64,000 nucleotides of DNA, from contig NC_020188.1 in assembly GCF_000315915.1 (NCBI RefSeq), positions 1,319,501-1,383,500 on the forward strand, in the 5' to 3' direction. Position numbers and translations under genes: made by a program. The notes beneath the pieces are model-generated. The model made no database searches. It was not told the origin of the DNA and saw only the letters and a list, made by a program, of their open reading frames with translations. The stretch's first letter is position 1. Each line of letters opens with the position of its first letter. Source of the stretch: Henningerozyma blattae CBS 6284 (Eukaryota; Ascomycota; Saccharomycetes; Saccharomycetales; Saccharomycetaceae). This document shows positions 39,544-50,140 of this stretch, one piece after another.

Positions 39544-40637
39544 AATCGATATATAATTTTGTTTTATGTTATAGGTAATTTATTAATATGATTAATCCTT
39601 AATCGTTCTCTAGCTAAATTTCTTATCTATTATCTTTCCGTTGGATTCTTCTCACTTAAGCAATTGGCTTTTTTAGAATCGATATGTATCAATATTGTTG
39701 ATCTATATTATTTTTTTTTAATGAGTTCTTAACAGCTTTTCCCCTTAAATTTGCTGAATGCTATATAACTTGATTTTTTCTAATATCCCTGTAAATCATC
39801 AATTTTCTTATTATCTTATTTGTTTAGGCTTTTTTTTAGAATTCTAAATTTCATATTATGATTTTCAAATTTCACAAAGTACGGGTATAATACAAAAAGC
39901 TTAGATATTTCCGTATCATAATTTCCGCTCCTCAGAAAATTTTAATTTCCGCGGAAGATAAATTCTCTAAAGAGCTAGCACGTGATGAAATTGCTTAATT
40001 AGGTTAAAAACGAGAAATTTTGGCGCTCTCGGGAAAACGTGACACAAACAAAAAATATAACTCCGACGATCGAAACAAAATTATAATTCCGACCAAAAAT
40101 GACGTTTTTTTTCACTTTTTTCATATTTTCTTTTTTACCTAATAATATCTAGTGTAATCTTTTATTGCATTTCTTTTCTTTTTTTTCTTATTTTTTTTCA
40201 CTTGGCGTGTCTGGGTTGCTTTTGTTTACTCATCATCTATCATCTCGACTCAGTATTCCAAAAATATCCCATCGATATCTAAGCTTGAATATGGTTTGCC
40301 AGAGATCTTGCATTGCGATAGCAATTATTGCACTAGGGTACGAAGCAACGGCAAGAACCACATATGGTTAGCCGCCTATACTTTGTCCAGGAAATTGTCA
40401 AGAACAAGGCAACTATAGGTAAAGATTATTTACTATCTTGGATGAATACCCTTGTGTTGCATAAATCTTGAGGTATGAAATAATGTAGAGTAGATAACAA
40501 CAGAATTGGCAGAGGTTAATGAAAAAGCTGACACAAGCTCTGTGTTGAGAAGTATCAAACGTGGGAAAGGCAGTTCTTGTCAAATTATTATTATTTTAAC
40601 AGAAAAAGCATTGAAACGTTTTACTTTAGAAATTGGC
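39544..40637. other. Divergent intergenic region SET3/4-GZF3
   Basis: A region of about 1.1 kb. It holds GATA-type sites (CTTATC at 39622-39627, TTATC at 39630-39634 and 39811-39815, GATAA at 39957-39961). A 10-base palindrome TTCCGCGGAA lies at 39947-39956 and CACGTG at 39979-39984. A pyrimidine-rich stretch runs from 40100 to 40210. A 68-codon ORF at 40165-40371 precedes the GATA gene. From 40494 the GATA-factor frame is open without an ATG until 40638. Confidence 0.6.
39622..39961. promoter_or_regulatory. Cluster of GATA sites upstream of the GATA-factor gene
   Basis: CTTATC at 39622-39627 (GATAAG on the minus strand) and three further GATAA cores at 39630-39634, 39811-39815 and 39957-39961. 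GATA-factor genes in S. cerevisiae regulate each other through such sites, so auto- or cross-regulation is plausible. The distance to the ATG is long, and the sites could serve the divergent SET gene. Confidence 0.4.
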
Positions 40638-42065
40638 ATGCCTCCTATATCTTCATCCAGATCAATACATAGCATCATTGATAAAAAGACACAGCATAAG
40701 ATGAATACAATAACAATTGTAAGTTCAAATACTACCTCTGCAGAACATACTCAAGCTAATGGCACAAGTAATGCATCACTTCCAAATTCACAGACTGCTT
40801 CTCAATCACCGATATGCAAGAATTGTTTTACGACTAACACACCACTTTGGAGAAGGGATGAGAATGGGTCAATACTTTGTAATGCATGTGGTCTATTTCT
40901 AAAATTGCACGGTAAGCCAAGGCCAATTAGTTTAAAGACTGATGTCATTAAATCAAGAAATAGAAAAAATATCTCATCATCTGCTACTAACACTGCAACT
41001 AATGTACCAACAACCACTACTGTTACACCTTCTACAACCACAACGACTACATCAAACTCAACCTCGCCCTCTCCTTCTAATGGTTTAACTGCTATTGATT
41101 TATTTCCGAGTGTAAAGAAGAGAAAACTATCCATTTCAAAGACTATTTCTAAATCAAATAATCCAAATACTGCTGTTGTTCCTAATGCTAGCACAGCAAA
41201 TTCGACCGTAATTGTCACTTCAAATACAACTTCAAACACCACTATTATAGATAATTCTGAAAGCTCAATTATATCGACACCACCCCCATCACATCCGCCA
41301 TCAACAAGCATTAATAATACTTCAACTGCTACCAATAATAAAATTTCAGTTGTAATTGCACCTAAACCAAATCTACATTTATCCAATTCCTTAATTTCCA
41401 ACTCCGATGATAGAAGAAGAACATTTCTGCCAAGATTATCGTCTTTATTAGACAATGTAACTTCAACTCCAACAGATCATAAACCTATTTTATCTTCGAT
41501 TAACAATACTTTACATAATACTTTATCAAATTCAAGTTTATCTTCCACACAAAACACGAACCCTATAATAAGAAGAAAATCTTCTGATGCATTAAGACAA
41601 CCTAGACAGACACGTAACAATAACACTAATAGTAGTACTACCAGTACTGCTACTACTAATAATAATAGTGCTATATCCATAAATAGAACTAATTCAAACT
41701 CTAATATACATTCTAATAATCAAATAAATAAAAATAATCAACCTACATCATCGCCATCATCGGCATCTCCCATAACAACAGGCACAAACACAAGCATTAA
41801 CGGAAGTATAATTCCACCCAATATTCTAAATAGTCTATTAAATTCTAATACCACAGCTATAACAAATTCACAAACAAATCTGATTAATTTACCTTTCCAA
41901 GAAAATTTACCTCTGTCAATTAATATTCAATATCAAGAAAATTTAATAAAATTAAATTCAAGAATTAATGAATTAGAGATTATGAATGATTTATATAGAA
42001 AGTATATTTTTAACCTAGATGAGAAATGCAAAGACTTAGAAAAGAAATTGCAAGAAAAAGAATAA
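40638..42065 (+). CDS. GZF3: GATA zinc-finger repressor of the Gzf3/Dal80 pair
   Basis: Gzf3 and Dal80 are duplicates that repress nitrogen-catabolite genes by binding GATA sites. The zinc finger is CX2C-X17-CX2C, with cysteines at 60, 63, 81 and 84 from this start. It continues [20 protein letters not shown], nearly identical to Gzf3. The C-terminal 45 residues form a leucine-zipper-like coiled coil ([20 protein letters not shown]), also shared with Gzf3/Dal80. Between lie long Ser/Thr/Asn runs. This start gives 475 residues, nearer Gzf3 (about 551) than Dal80 (about 269). The frame is open for 44 codons upstream, but its first usable codon there is TTG. A later ATG at 40701 is also possible. 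Confidence 0.88.
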   Translation: MPPISSSRSIHSIIDKKTQHKMNTITIVSSNTTSAEHTQANGTSNASLPNSQTASQSPICKNCFTTNTPLWRRDENGSILCNACGLFLKLHGKPRPISLKTDVIKSRNRKNISSSATNTATNVPTTTTVTPSTTTTTTSNSTSPSPSNGLTAIDLFPSVKKRKLSISKTISKSNNPNTAVVPNASTANSTVIVTSNTTSNTTIIDNSESSIISTPPPSHPPSTSINNTSTATNNKISVVIAPKPNLHLSNSLISNSDDRRRTFLPRLSSLLDNVTSTPTDHKPILSSINNTLHNTLSNSSLSSTQNTNPIIRRKSSDALRQPRQTRNNNTNSSTTSTATTNNNSAISINRTNSNSNIHSNNQINKNNQPTSSPSSASPITTGTNTSINGSIIPPNILNSLLNSNTTAITNSQTNLINLPFQENLPLSINIQYQENLIKLNSRINELEIMNDLYRKYIFNLDEKCKDLEKKLQEKE

Positions 42066-42441
42066 ATATTTTTTAATGAAAATGTCTTACTATGTATTGA
42101 TATTTATTTACTCTTTTGTGTATTTATATATCGTGTAACTTTAATCTATGGAATATTCAAATCTATAAATTAGAATAATTTTACCGTTAAATGATGATAT
42201 ACAATATATGTTGACGTAAAAATTATGTTGCGTATATAAGACTTTTATATGCATAAAAGTAAGTATGTTACAAAGTTAGTGCTCAAATGATTGAAGGAGC
42301 AACATAAAAGGGAGCTAAATAAAAAAAAATAAAAAACAGGGGTCTATGAGTTACTGGCACTGTCTAAGTTTCTTTTCTCTCTTTTTTTTATAAGTTTGTG
42401 TGTTATATCTTTAATACTAAACCATTTCCTTCTTATCTATC
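42066..42441. other. Convergent intergenic region GZF3-CCT7
   Basis: A 376-base 3' region between convergent genes, AT-rich with T/A runs near 42320 and 42382. Nothing else seen. Confidence 0.5.
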
Positions 42442-44091
42442 TTACATTGGCAAACCTCTACCTCTACCTGGTGGTGGAGCCATACCAGCGTTAGGAGATT
42501 CACCTTCCTTATTTTTTATAGTTTCATCAATTGACAAAATCAAGTTTGTAGCTTCAGTGGCACTACTCAATGCATTAATCTTAACAAGTGCTGGTTCCCA
42601 TACAAATTTATTATAGTTATCACCAATACTTTCAGTTTCGAAATCTATACCATACCACTTTTCACCTTGGAAATGAGCCATTCTTAATCTATTTAGAAGT
42701 TCAACACCATCAAAACCAGCATTTTCACATAACTGTCTTGGGATAATCTCCAAGGCTTTAGCAAATGCATTTATGATTAATTGTTGTTTACCAGCAATGG
42801 TCTTTGAATAATCTCTTAGGTATTTTGAAATTTCCATTTCAATAGCACCACCACCTGCCACAACAATTTTATTTTGTAAAGCTCTCTTAACAATCATAAT
42901 AGCATCATGTAAAGATCTTTCAACTTCTGCAATAACTTGTTCAGCACCACCTCTTAATAATAGTGTACATGTCTTAGCTTCTGGGCAACCCTTGAATAGA
43001 TTATAACGATGAGAACCAATTTGAATTTCTTCAAAAGTTTCACAAGTACCTAAATGTTCTGGTTGTATGTCACTTGTAGTTGATTGGACTGAACCACCAA
43101 CAGCTTGAATTACACGGTTCATATCATCTGAACTTACCCTACCGGCACAAAATATATTTCTATCAGCAAAATATTGCGTAGCTAAGTCACCAATTGGTAA
43201 TTTAGATAAGACAATATTAGCACCTGTCTTTTCAATTTCTTCCAATTTAGTCAAAATAATTTGCCATTCAGCATCAACAATAGCTTGGTAGTCTTCGACA
43301 TGTTCAACTCTAACTTCAGCATTATCTTTTTCAGCTTTTAATTCTAATTCAATATTTAAACTCACAATCTTTGGATTCTTAAAGTTTTTTGGTTGTTGTT
43401 CAAACCCAGCATATGAAAATGTTTTTTCGAAAGCAACACCATCAATAAACATGGATTCTTCCATAGCACCACCTGGAATTTTTTTAATACCAATTAATTT
43501 TTCATCTAATTCATCTTGATCTAAAGATAAAACAGAATCAACAACCATTTTAACAAAAAAATCGGAGTTGTTGTGAATCAATTTAGAAGACATAGCAGTC
43601 TTAGCACAACGTTCTAATAACTGTCTGTTATTCTGTTCTTTATTATTGGTAATATCAACAGCTAATTCCTTAATCTTGGAAACAGCTAATTGAACAGCCT
43701 TTCTATAGCCTTTAATAATAATATGTGGTGAAATACCTTCTTCTAAGAAAGGCTTAGCTTCCTTCATAAATTCACCAGCTAAGATAGTAACACTAGTAGT
43801 CCCATCACCAACTTCAGCGTCTTGAGCTCTAGAAATATCAACCAAAGTTTTAGCAGCTGGGTGAACAACATCTAATAGTTTCAAAATAGTAGCACCATCG
43901 TTAGATATGGTAGTTTTTTGATTAGAAGAAACAATCAAAATATCAGAACCTAATGGACCCAATGTTGGCTTTAAAGTTTCTTGAACAGCCATACAAGCAT
44001 TGATATTAGAGATAATTTGACCTCTGCCTTGAGAGGCATCAGTACCTTCTTTTAGAACAACAATTGTTGGAGTCTGATTACCAAAATTCAT
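42442..44091 (-). CDS. CCT7: Chaperonin CCT/TRiC eta subunit
   Basis: One of eight subunits of the cytosolic chaperonin that folds actin and tubulin. Group II chaperonin signatures are clear: [25 protein letters not shown] near the start, [28 protein letters not shown] (ATP hydrolysis loop) near residue 90, [20 protein letters not shown] in the apical domain, and [19 protein letters not shown] near 400. The tail ends in Gly/Arg/Pro. The 549 residues match S. cerevisiae Cct7 (about 550). In S. cerevisiae it adjoins GZF3 and MDV1. Here it still adjoins GZF3, but an oxidoreductase gene separates it from MDV1. Confidence 0.97.
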   Translation of the reverse strand: MNFGNQTPTIVVLKEGTDASQGRGQIISNINACMAVQETLKPTLGPLGSDILIVSSNQKTTISNDGATILKLLDVVHPAAKTLVDISRAQDAEVGDGTTSVTILAGEFMKEAKPFLEEGISPHIIIKGYRKAVQLAVSKIKELAVDITNNKEQNNRQLLERCAKTAMSSKLIHNNSDFFVKMVVDSVLSLDQDELDEKLIGIKKIPGGAMEESMFIDGVAFEKTFSYAGFEQQPKNFKNPKIVSLNIELELKAEKDNAEVRVEHVEDYQAIVDAEWQIILTKLEEIEKTGANIVLSKLPIGDLATQYFADRNIFCAGRVSSDDMNRVIQAVGGSVQSTTSDIQPEHLGTCETFEEIQIGSHRYNLFKGCPEAKTCTLLLRGGAEQVIAEVERSLHDAIMIVKRALQNKIVVAGGGAIEMEISKYLRDYSKTIAGKQQLIINAFAKALEIIPRQLCENAGFDGVELLNRLRMAHFQGEKWYGIDFETESIGDNYNKFVWEPALVKINALSSATEATNLILSIDETIKNKEGESPNAGMAPPPGRGRGLPM

Positions 44092-45387
44092 ATTCCCTTT
44101 GTTTATACTATTATAGATAGATTCCGCTCCTCTAATTGAAATTATTCAAGTGATAATCCTCAAAACGGTTATACATTAACAGATGTACCAGTATAATATT
44201 CGAATGTTAAAATATAATATTTTTCATTATTTTCATATTGATGCGAAATTGCCACTATAAAATTCCAAAATTTAAAAATTGTAGAAATATCACCCGTACA
44301 TCTTCAAAAAGGCATATTTAGTCACGTGCATTACACAAGATATTTACATATATGAGGGATAAGTATAGTTACAAGATTAAAATTACTGAATTTAGTTGAT
44401 ACAAGAATGGGAAAGATTATTCTTATGAGTTTAAATTGCTATCGTTTCAAGAGTAAGTATCTTATCCTAGGCTTTGATATAACAAACTGAAAATATGCTT
44501 TGAGCAGTAAGTAATTCAATTAAAATATAGACCTTTAATATTAGAAAAGTTACTAGTTCATACGAATTAGGGTACAATATAATAATAGAAAAATAAATAC
44601 AAACCATTTTCATATCTTGTACTGTAATAGAGCATGTATTATAGCATTTTTCGAGGAGTATTCGTATACAAATGAATCCGAAATGTTAATAAGGTACAAT
44701 TGTTATAATTTGAATTATTCCATCTTAGATGAATCTAACATATTATTATAGAGCATTTATATCTTCAGTCTCTAAGTTTAAATAATACACAGAGAGAGCA
44801 TTACTTTACTAACAAACTAACGTTGAAAATATGCTAGTGCTATTATTTGACCTTGCTTGATCTTGAAACTAACGCTAATAAAAATTAGAATTACTTGCTA
44901 TGCCTGAAACCATTCTGTTTAACGTTTTTTTTTAAATTTCCAACTGCTTTGAAAAATCCCTGCTTACAAATCGAAATTTCAAAATCTGAAAATCGCGTAT
45001 TTAAATACTACTAAAAATGCATGTGAAAATATTAAAAGACAAAATTATTAGGTAAAAATAAATACTTAGCATATATGCAATTCATAAATGTACATATTTT
45101 GTTTATTATAGCTTCTACATATTAAAATTTAGAATAAAGGTTCTGCAATAGTTATTTAGAAACTTTTATACGCATAGAACCGTACTCTTTGAAGCATATG
45201 CATGTTCTAGATTTATTTTAATATTATTACCTAAACATATTTAAAAATTCAATAAATTTTCATTAAAAGTTTTAATTTATAAGGAAAGATGAATTGCTTT
45301 AAATTTAAATATTTTATTACCTGAAAATTAAATAGAAGAAATCATTATAACAAAAACAAACAAATAAATAAATAAATATATACAACA
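44092..45387. other. Long divergent intergenic region CCT7-oxidoreductase
   Basis: A 1296-base AT-rich region. Near CCT7 it holds a Rap1-like site and CACGTG (44323-44328). The remaining kilobase shows no recognisable gene, RNA or remnant. The extra length may mark the insertion of the neighbouring oxidoreductase gene. Confidence 0.55.
44291..44302. promoter_or_regulatory. Rap1-like site upstream of CCT7
   Basis: CACCCGTACATC, preceded by AT, fits the Rap1 consensus ACACCCRYACAYM with one mismatch at the first base. It is about 200 bases upstream of the CCT7 ATG. A CACGTG box at 44323 lies beside it. Confidence 0.45.
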
Positions 45388-46512
45388 ATGGTTTCTATTC
45401 CAACTGCTATGAAAGCAATTAGAGTAAGAGGTTCTAAAGCAGTATTAGAATCCAACGTCCCATTACCAGAAATCGAAGATGGTTATTTTTTAATCAAAGT
45501 TATTGCGGTTGCAGCAAATCCTACTGATTGGAAGCATGTCACATATAAGATTGCTCCACAAGGTGCTATTTCAGGTTGTGATTGTGTTGGTGAAATTGTT
45601 AAATTTGGCCAAAATGTTGATACAACTAAATTTTCCATTGGTGATAAAGTATATGGTTTCATTCATGGTGGGTCTGTTAGAATGCCAACCAATGGTGCAT
45701 TTGCTGAATATGCTTCTATGGACTCACAAGTTGCTTATAGAGCTCCAAAAGATTTAAAAATCAGTGGGAAATTATCTATTCCTGAAGGCCCATGTAATAC
45801 TTTAGAAAGTTTAGCTACTTTACCAGTTTCATTAGGTACTGCTGGTTTGGTCTTGACTGATAGTTTTAAGATCAAGATGGAATGGGAACCTGCTAAAGTT
45901 CAAAAAGATGAACCTGTTTTAATCTGGGGTGGTGCTACTGCTGTTGGTGAAATGATTATCCAGTTATCTAAAAAAATGAACGCATTTTCTACAGTTATTG
46001 TAGTTGCTTCTAAAAAGCATGAAAAAAAATTAAAAGAATATGGTGCTGATGTTTTATTTGATTACCATGATTCTGATGTTATTAATCAAATTACTAAAAA
46101 GTATCCAAATATCAGATATTTAATTGATTGTGTTTCTAATAGAAGCACTATTCAACAAGTATATAGCTGTGCTAGCTTAACTGAACCTGCCACTGTTTTA
46201 AATTTGGTTGGTTTAACAGACAAAGATATTGATGAAAAAATTAGAAGGATTGATGTTAAAATGATCACTACTTTGATGTATTGTGTCTTGGGTCATCCAG
46301 TTCCATTTTTATCTTTTACTTTACCAGCTGATCCTGCCTATAGAGAAGCTGGCATTAAGTTTTACCATTGGATTGAACCAAAAGTGTCAAGCGGTGAAAT
46401 CCGTCATATTCCAGTTAAAATTTATCCAAATGGATTAGAATCTATTCCAGAAATGTTAAATGATTTAGAGACTGGTAAAGTATCTGGTGAAAAATTAGTT
46501 ACTGTTCTTTAA
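45388..46512 (+). CDS. Medium-chain dehydrogenase/reductase, YNL134C/YCR102C-like
   Basis: A zinc-independent member of the medium-chain dehydrogenase/reductase superfamily, close to S. cerevisiae YNL134C and the YCR102C/YLR460C group. YNL134C is an NADH-dependent aldehyde reductase involved in furfural tolerance. The family N-terminal block NPTDWKHV is at about residue 48. VYGFIHGGSVRMPTNGAFAEYA is near 90. The nucleotide-binding GGATAVGEMIIQLSKK is near 190, with VVASKKHEKKLKEYGADVLFDYHD following. The end SGEKLVTVL also fits. It has 374 residues, against about 376. Codons lean to GGT/GCT/GTT, suggesting good expression. It interrupts the CCT7-MDV1 adjacency of S. cerevisiae, so it is probably a transposed gene. 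Confidence 0.9.
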   Translation: MVSIPTAMKAIRVRGSKAVLESNVPLPEIEDGYFLIKVIAVAANPTDWKHVTYKIAPQGAISGCDCVGEIVKFGQNVDTTKFSIGDKVYGFIHGGSVRMPTNGAFAEYASMDSQVAYRAPKDLKISGKLSIPEGPCNTLESLATLPVSLGTAGLVLTDSFKIKMEWEPAKVQKDEPVLIWGGATAVGEMIIQLSKKMNAFSTVIVVASKKHEKKLKEYGADVLFDYHDSDVINQITKKYPNIRYLIDCVSNRSTIQQVYSCASLTEPATVLNLVGLTDKDIDEKIRRIDVKMITTLMYCVLGHPVPFLSFTLPADPAYREAGIKFYHWIEPKVSSGEIRHIPVKIYPNGLESIPEMLNDLETGKVSGEKLVTVL

Positions 46513-46721
46513 TTTTGATACCATATATTACTATATATTAACAAATAATCACCTAAATATAAATATATAATGTTAAATGATAACTGCAACCATTGAAAAA
46601 ATTATCGTAATAAAGAATATAAATATGATATCAGTTCAGTATATAAAATTGAATATTATTAATAAAATATATGAATAAAATTAATGCATAAAGCATGATT
46701 TAGAATTGCATCAAAAATGGA

Positions 46722-48491
46722 TTAAATACTCCAAGCGTTTATAACCCCATCACTCCTACCTTCCATAACAACATTACTTCTTAACGCTACAAATCTACAA
46801 TCAGAACTATCAGACTCTGAAGTAGCTGAATTAGTATTATGTGGAGGGGTATCTATTTGTTCGAATTGCTCTTCTTCTGTTTCATCTTCAAGATTATTAT
46901 TACTTTCGTCATCCTTTGTATCATTTATTATTTGATTTGAATCTTCCATTTGTTGTAGTGGAGGACATTGCCAATTTTTAGATAATTTCCAATCATAAAT
47001 TTGGAAACTTTTTTGATCCCTTAGGGCACAAACAATTTTATCATTAGCAAAATTCATCGATATGATTGAATGATCATAACCAAACATATCAATGATCTTA
47101 CCTGTTCCAAGATCCCATATTTTAATCGAATTATCTAAAGATGTCGAAACCAATTGCTTATTATTAAATTTCAAACCTGTAATTTCATCATTATGCTTTT
47201 CAAAAGAACGAACGATTTTACCAATTCTTAAATCCCATAATCTGACAATTCCATCTCTTGAACCAGTAGCCAAAGCTGCATCAAAACATTGTAAAGTATT
47301 AATAATTGGAGAAGTATACACTGAAACTGGAGATGGTAATGGAATAGTTTGAATATTTTTATTAGTATTCAAATCCCAATGTCTTATTGTCTTATCCAGA
47401 GAAGTTGTTATTAATGATGATTGGAATAATGAAATAGCTGTAATTTCATCTTTATGTGAACTAAAAGTATGCAATAATGGTGAATTTATATTAGAATTTG
47501 TAGTATCAGCGAGAGATTTAGTATCCCATAATTTGACAGTGGCATCTTTAGAACCAGAGACTATTAAATGATCATCCAATTGTAATGCAGTCAAAGAAGA
47601 TTTATGTGACTTCAAAGTAGTTATAGCATGCTTTGCATTTAAATCATAAACATCAATATTATGGTTAAATCTATTTGTAGAGACTAGTATACCAAATGGA
47701 TTATTGAAATCCAAATATGAGATTGGAGAATTACTTGTGGAGGGAATCTTGAGTAAATGAGTCCCAGGTTGGGATGGGATGAATAATTGATCTTGTATAT
47801 TAGGTGATGAATTATTTGTGGTGGAACGAGTAGATTTGGTAGGAGTTTCTGGTGAAAGATTAAATTTGACGATAAAATCTTTCCTATCTAGAATCAACTT
47901 TTGTAAATTACTTAATTTCAAATGAACTGTCTTTGAGACCGATAAAGATGTCAATAAAGATTTTTTCTTGGCCTGCAACTCATTGATCTTAGATTGTAAC
48001 TGTAAAATCTCTGTTTCTAATGAATTATTAATTGTATTGAAATATAATAAATCCTCGGAATTTTTCAATTGAATATCATTTAAATACTCAATAGAATTTG
48101 TATTATTTACTGACTCTAGTAATTGAGTATGAGATTTCTCTATGGAATAATCTATAGTGTTAACAGAAGAGATAAACCCCTGGTATAACGATGCTATTTT
48201 TTCATCGAGCTTCTTTTCAGTTAAATCATCCAATTTCAATAAAGATTGATTATTAGAATCATTATTGAAAAGATATGAAGGTATAGTAATCAAATCAATT
48301 TTATTTTCATTCTTGATCAATTTCTTATAATCATATTTCACGAAAAAAGATATAAACATCCTAATAATATGGGATAGAAACCTATTGTGATCGATGGAAA
48401 AAGGGTTCAGCAAATAATTGCTGACACCAACTGTATACTTCGAATGTGTGACAGTGGAATTGCCACTTTCTTCTTCCTTGAACTCTGTCAT
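46722..48491 (-). CDS. MDV1: WD40 mitochondrial fission adaptor of the Mdv1/Caf4 pair
   Basis: Mdv1 and Caf4 link outer-membrane Fis1 to the dynamin Dnm1 in mitochondrial division. The N-terminal third is helical, with a predicted coiled coil at about residues 130-205 (Leu/Lys/Gln-rich heptads around LQSKINELQAKKKSLL). From about residue 245 there are seven WD40 repeats with VSGSKDATVKLWDTKS, then ALATGSRDGIVRLWDLRIGK and VSTSLDNSIKIWDLGTGK. It ends MEGRSDGVINAWSI, like Mdv1. It has 589 residues, shorter than Mdv1 (about 714) and Caf4 (about 643). The frame opens two codons earlier at TTG; the ATG at 48491 is used. The synteny slot fits either duplicate. Confidence 0.92.
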   Translation of the reverse strand: MTEFKEEESGNSTVTHSKYTVGVSNYLLNPFSIDHNRFLSHIIRMFISFFVKYDYKKLIKNENKIDLITIPSYLFNNDSNNQSLLKLDDLTEKKLDEKIASLYQGFISSVNTIDYSIEKSHTQLLESVNNTNSIEYLNDIQLKNSEDLLYFNTINNSLETEILQLQSKINELQAKKKSLLTSLSVSKTVHLKLSNLQKLILDRKDFIVKFNLSPETPTKSTRSTTNNSSPNIQDQLFIPSQPGTHLLKIPSTSNSPISYLDFNNPFGILVSTNRFNHNIDVYDLNAKHAITTLKSHKSSLTALQLDDHLIVSGSKDATVKLWDTKSLADTTNSNINSPLLHTFSSHKDEITAISLFQSSLITTSLDKTIRHWDLNTNKNIQTIPLPSPVSVYTSPIINTLQCFDAALATGSRDGIVRLWDLRIGKIVRSFEKHNDEITGLKFNNKQLVSTSLDNSIKIWDLGTGKIIDMFGYDHSIISMNFANDKIVCALRDQKSFQIYDWKLSKNWQCPPLQQMEDSNQIINDTKDDESNNNLEDETEEEQFEQIDTPPHNTNSATSESDSSDCRFVALRSNVVMEGRSDGVINAWSI

Positions 48492-50140
48492 TAACAAACG
48501 ATCAAAAAAAACAACGCTACAACCAAACGTAATAAAGAAAGAGTAAGAGTAAGGCCAATATGATTTGTATTTTTTATATTACAGTACAATAAAAAGGGCC
48601 TGAATGACCTTTAGTGTCTTTTGCACTGTATAAATCGGTTTTAGGCGAGATACGGTAAGTGAAGCTGCCAATAATAACCACACGTTAACAGAGTTCCAAT
48701 GGGATATTTGCTAATCACACTCACTTGATTCTTTTTCTTTTTTTCCCAAATGTACTATGATATAATATATTTCAAACATTAATGTGAATTTACCATCTAT
48801 AACCATTTTCCCATACCAATAATAATTAATCGTCATACTAAATGCCTTTTCGAAATTTCAATGAAATCATCTATCAATTAATCCAGTAAACAAACAAACA
48901 AATCACTTACTGTGCCATTTGTCCTTGCTCTTCCCCGAAACAGGAAAAGTCTTATTTGTCCAGACACAAAGACATTCATCAACCCAAAACAGAAATGTCT
49001 GTACATTTCCACCCGCACACCCGCACACCCGCACATTTTTTGGCCAGACCCGGAAATGGCCCGGCCCACCAATTAACGCAAAGTTATCCTGAATTGGAAA
49101 TTAACAGGGGCGTCATTCTCGACGGCGCGGGGCCTTTCAAACATTCTTCAATAACCCCCACTTGCCGAGAATGGATAGTGCTCCGAAATAGGGCATTATA
49201 TGCTTTATTAAGTATAAACAGTTTCCTTTTCTAAATACCTAGATTTACCATAAGGCCACTGTGTATTTGAGAATTGCAAAGAATTTGTTCTAAAGGACTT
49301 TCATCATCTTTTCTTTATACTAGAAGCGTCAGCATTTCTTTTTTTTATTTCTAGTATAAACCTGAAGAGATTCTAAAAAGATTCATCTGGATCTAGGCAA
49401 GTACCTAGAAAATGACGTGCAAAGGCAAGATATGTCCTGATATGGAATTGTAAGTGCCAGTAAGGGAACAGGTTTTTCATTAAAAGAAATGCTCTAGAAT
49501 AAGACATTTAATAAAGAACATGAAAAAAAAATGTATAGATGTTTAATTTTTTTACTTGAAATTGCAATATGCTAGTAAGGATAGGGTTTAGTGGAGTGTT
49601 AATGTATTAACACATCATGTCTTACTGCTTGTACTTGTTAGGTTAAGGTTTATTTAGCATATCCACTTAAAAAGTAAAAGCTTTAGTAAGTAACTTTGGA
49701 ATGACCAAAAAAATATCAATATTTCGCAAGTCAAGGTGAAAAATATAAAAAAAAAAATATTGTGCAGAGCCTATCAAGGCTATGATCTTTGGTGGTGACC
49801 AGTGTTGGTGTTTGCCATGAAAAGGGAAAGACGTTCGACAAATGGAAGAAAAACGTTGGTAAATTTCATTTGGCCATCATCAATGTTGATCTCGATACAG
49901 GGCTCTTGAATCATATAAAACAAAAGGTAATTGGGTTCTATGTTCCCAATTCTTCTTGCTGGGTCCCTTTTCGTTTTCTCATGCCCAGAAACACCATACT
50001 ACTATAGTACTCAACCCTTCACTCTTTAATTAACTTAATAAATTTTTGGTTCTTTCATTAATTGCCATTCATTCTTTATATTATCAAAAACAAACAAACA
50101 AATACAATAAAATATCAATCACTCTTTTAAACTATAAATC
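48492..50140. other. Long divergent intergenic region MDV1-SUN gene
   Basis: A 1649-base region, the longest non-coding stretch. It contains a GC-rich patch at about 49005-49165 with a triple ACCCGCAC repeat, GGCCCGGCCC-like sequence and AGGGG (STRE type) at about 49108. AT-rich DNA follows. Small ORFs at 48956-49234 and 49789-50007 look spurious; the second starts at TTG. Confidence 0.6.
49011..49034. repeat. (ACCCGCAC)3 tandem repeat, Rap1/telomere-like
   Basis: Three perfect 8-base copies at 49011-49018, 49019-49026 and 49027-49034. Across each joint the sequence reads ACACCCGCACA, a close fit to the Rap1 consensus. On the other strand it reads TG/G-rich like a yeast telomere repeat. Confidence 0.75.

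Noticed and set aside
40983..40990. TACTAAC intron branch-point sequence in the GATA-factor gene (also near base 90 in SCP160)
   Set aside because: Both lie in continuous coding frames with no GTATGT donor appropriately upstream; chance in Thr/Asn codons.
40802..41455. 217-codon minus-strand ORF inside the GATA-factor gene
   Set aside because: It is an antisense shadow of Ser/Thr/Asn-rich coding sequence, which gives Val/Leu/Glu-rich translations.
46371..46382. Reverse-strand match to a tRNA B box (GGTTCAATCC)
   Set aside because: It lies inside the oxidoreductase coding sequence with no A box or cloverleaf around it.
48956..49234. 92-codon plus-strand ORF before the SUN gene
   Set aside because: It covers the GC-rich repeat patch, has no recognisable product, and its first part merely encodes the ACCCGCAC repeat.
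49789..50007. 72-codon protein-like frame before the SUN gene
   Set aside because: It starts at TTG with no in-frame ATG upstream; the composition is plausible but there is no other support.
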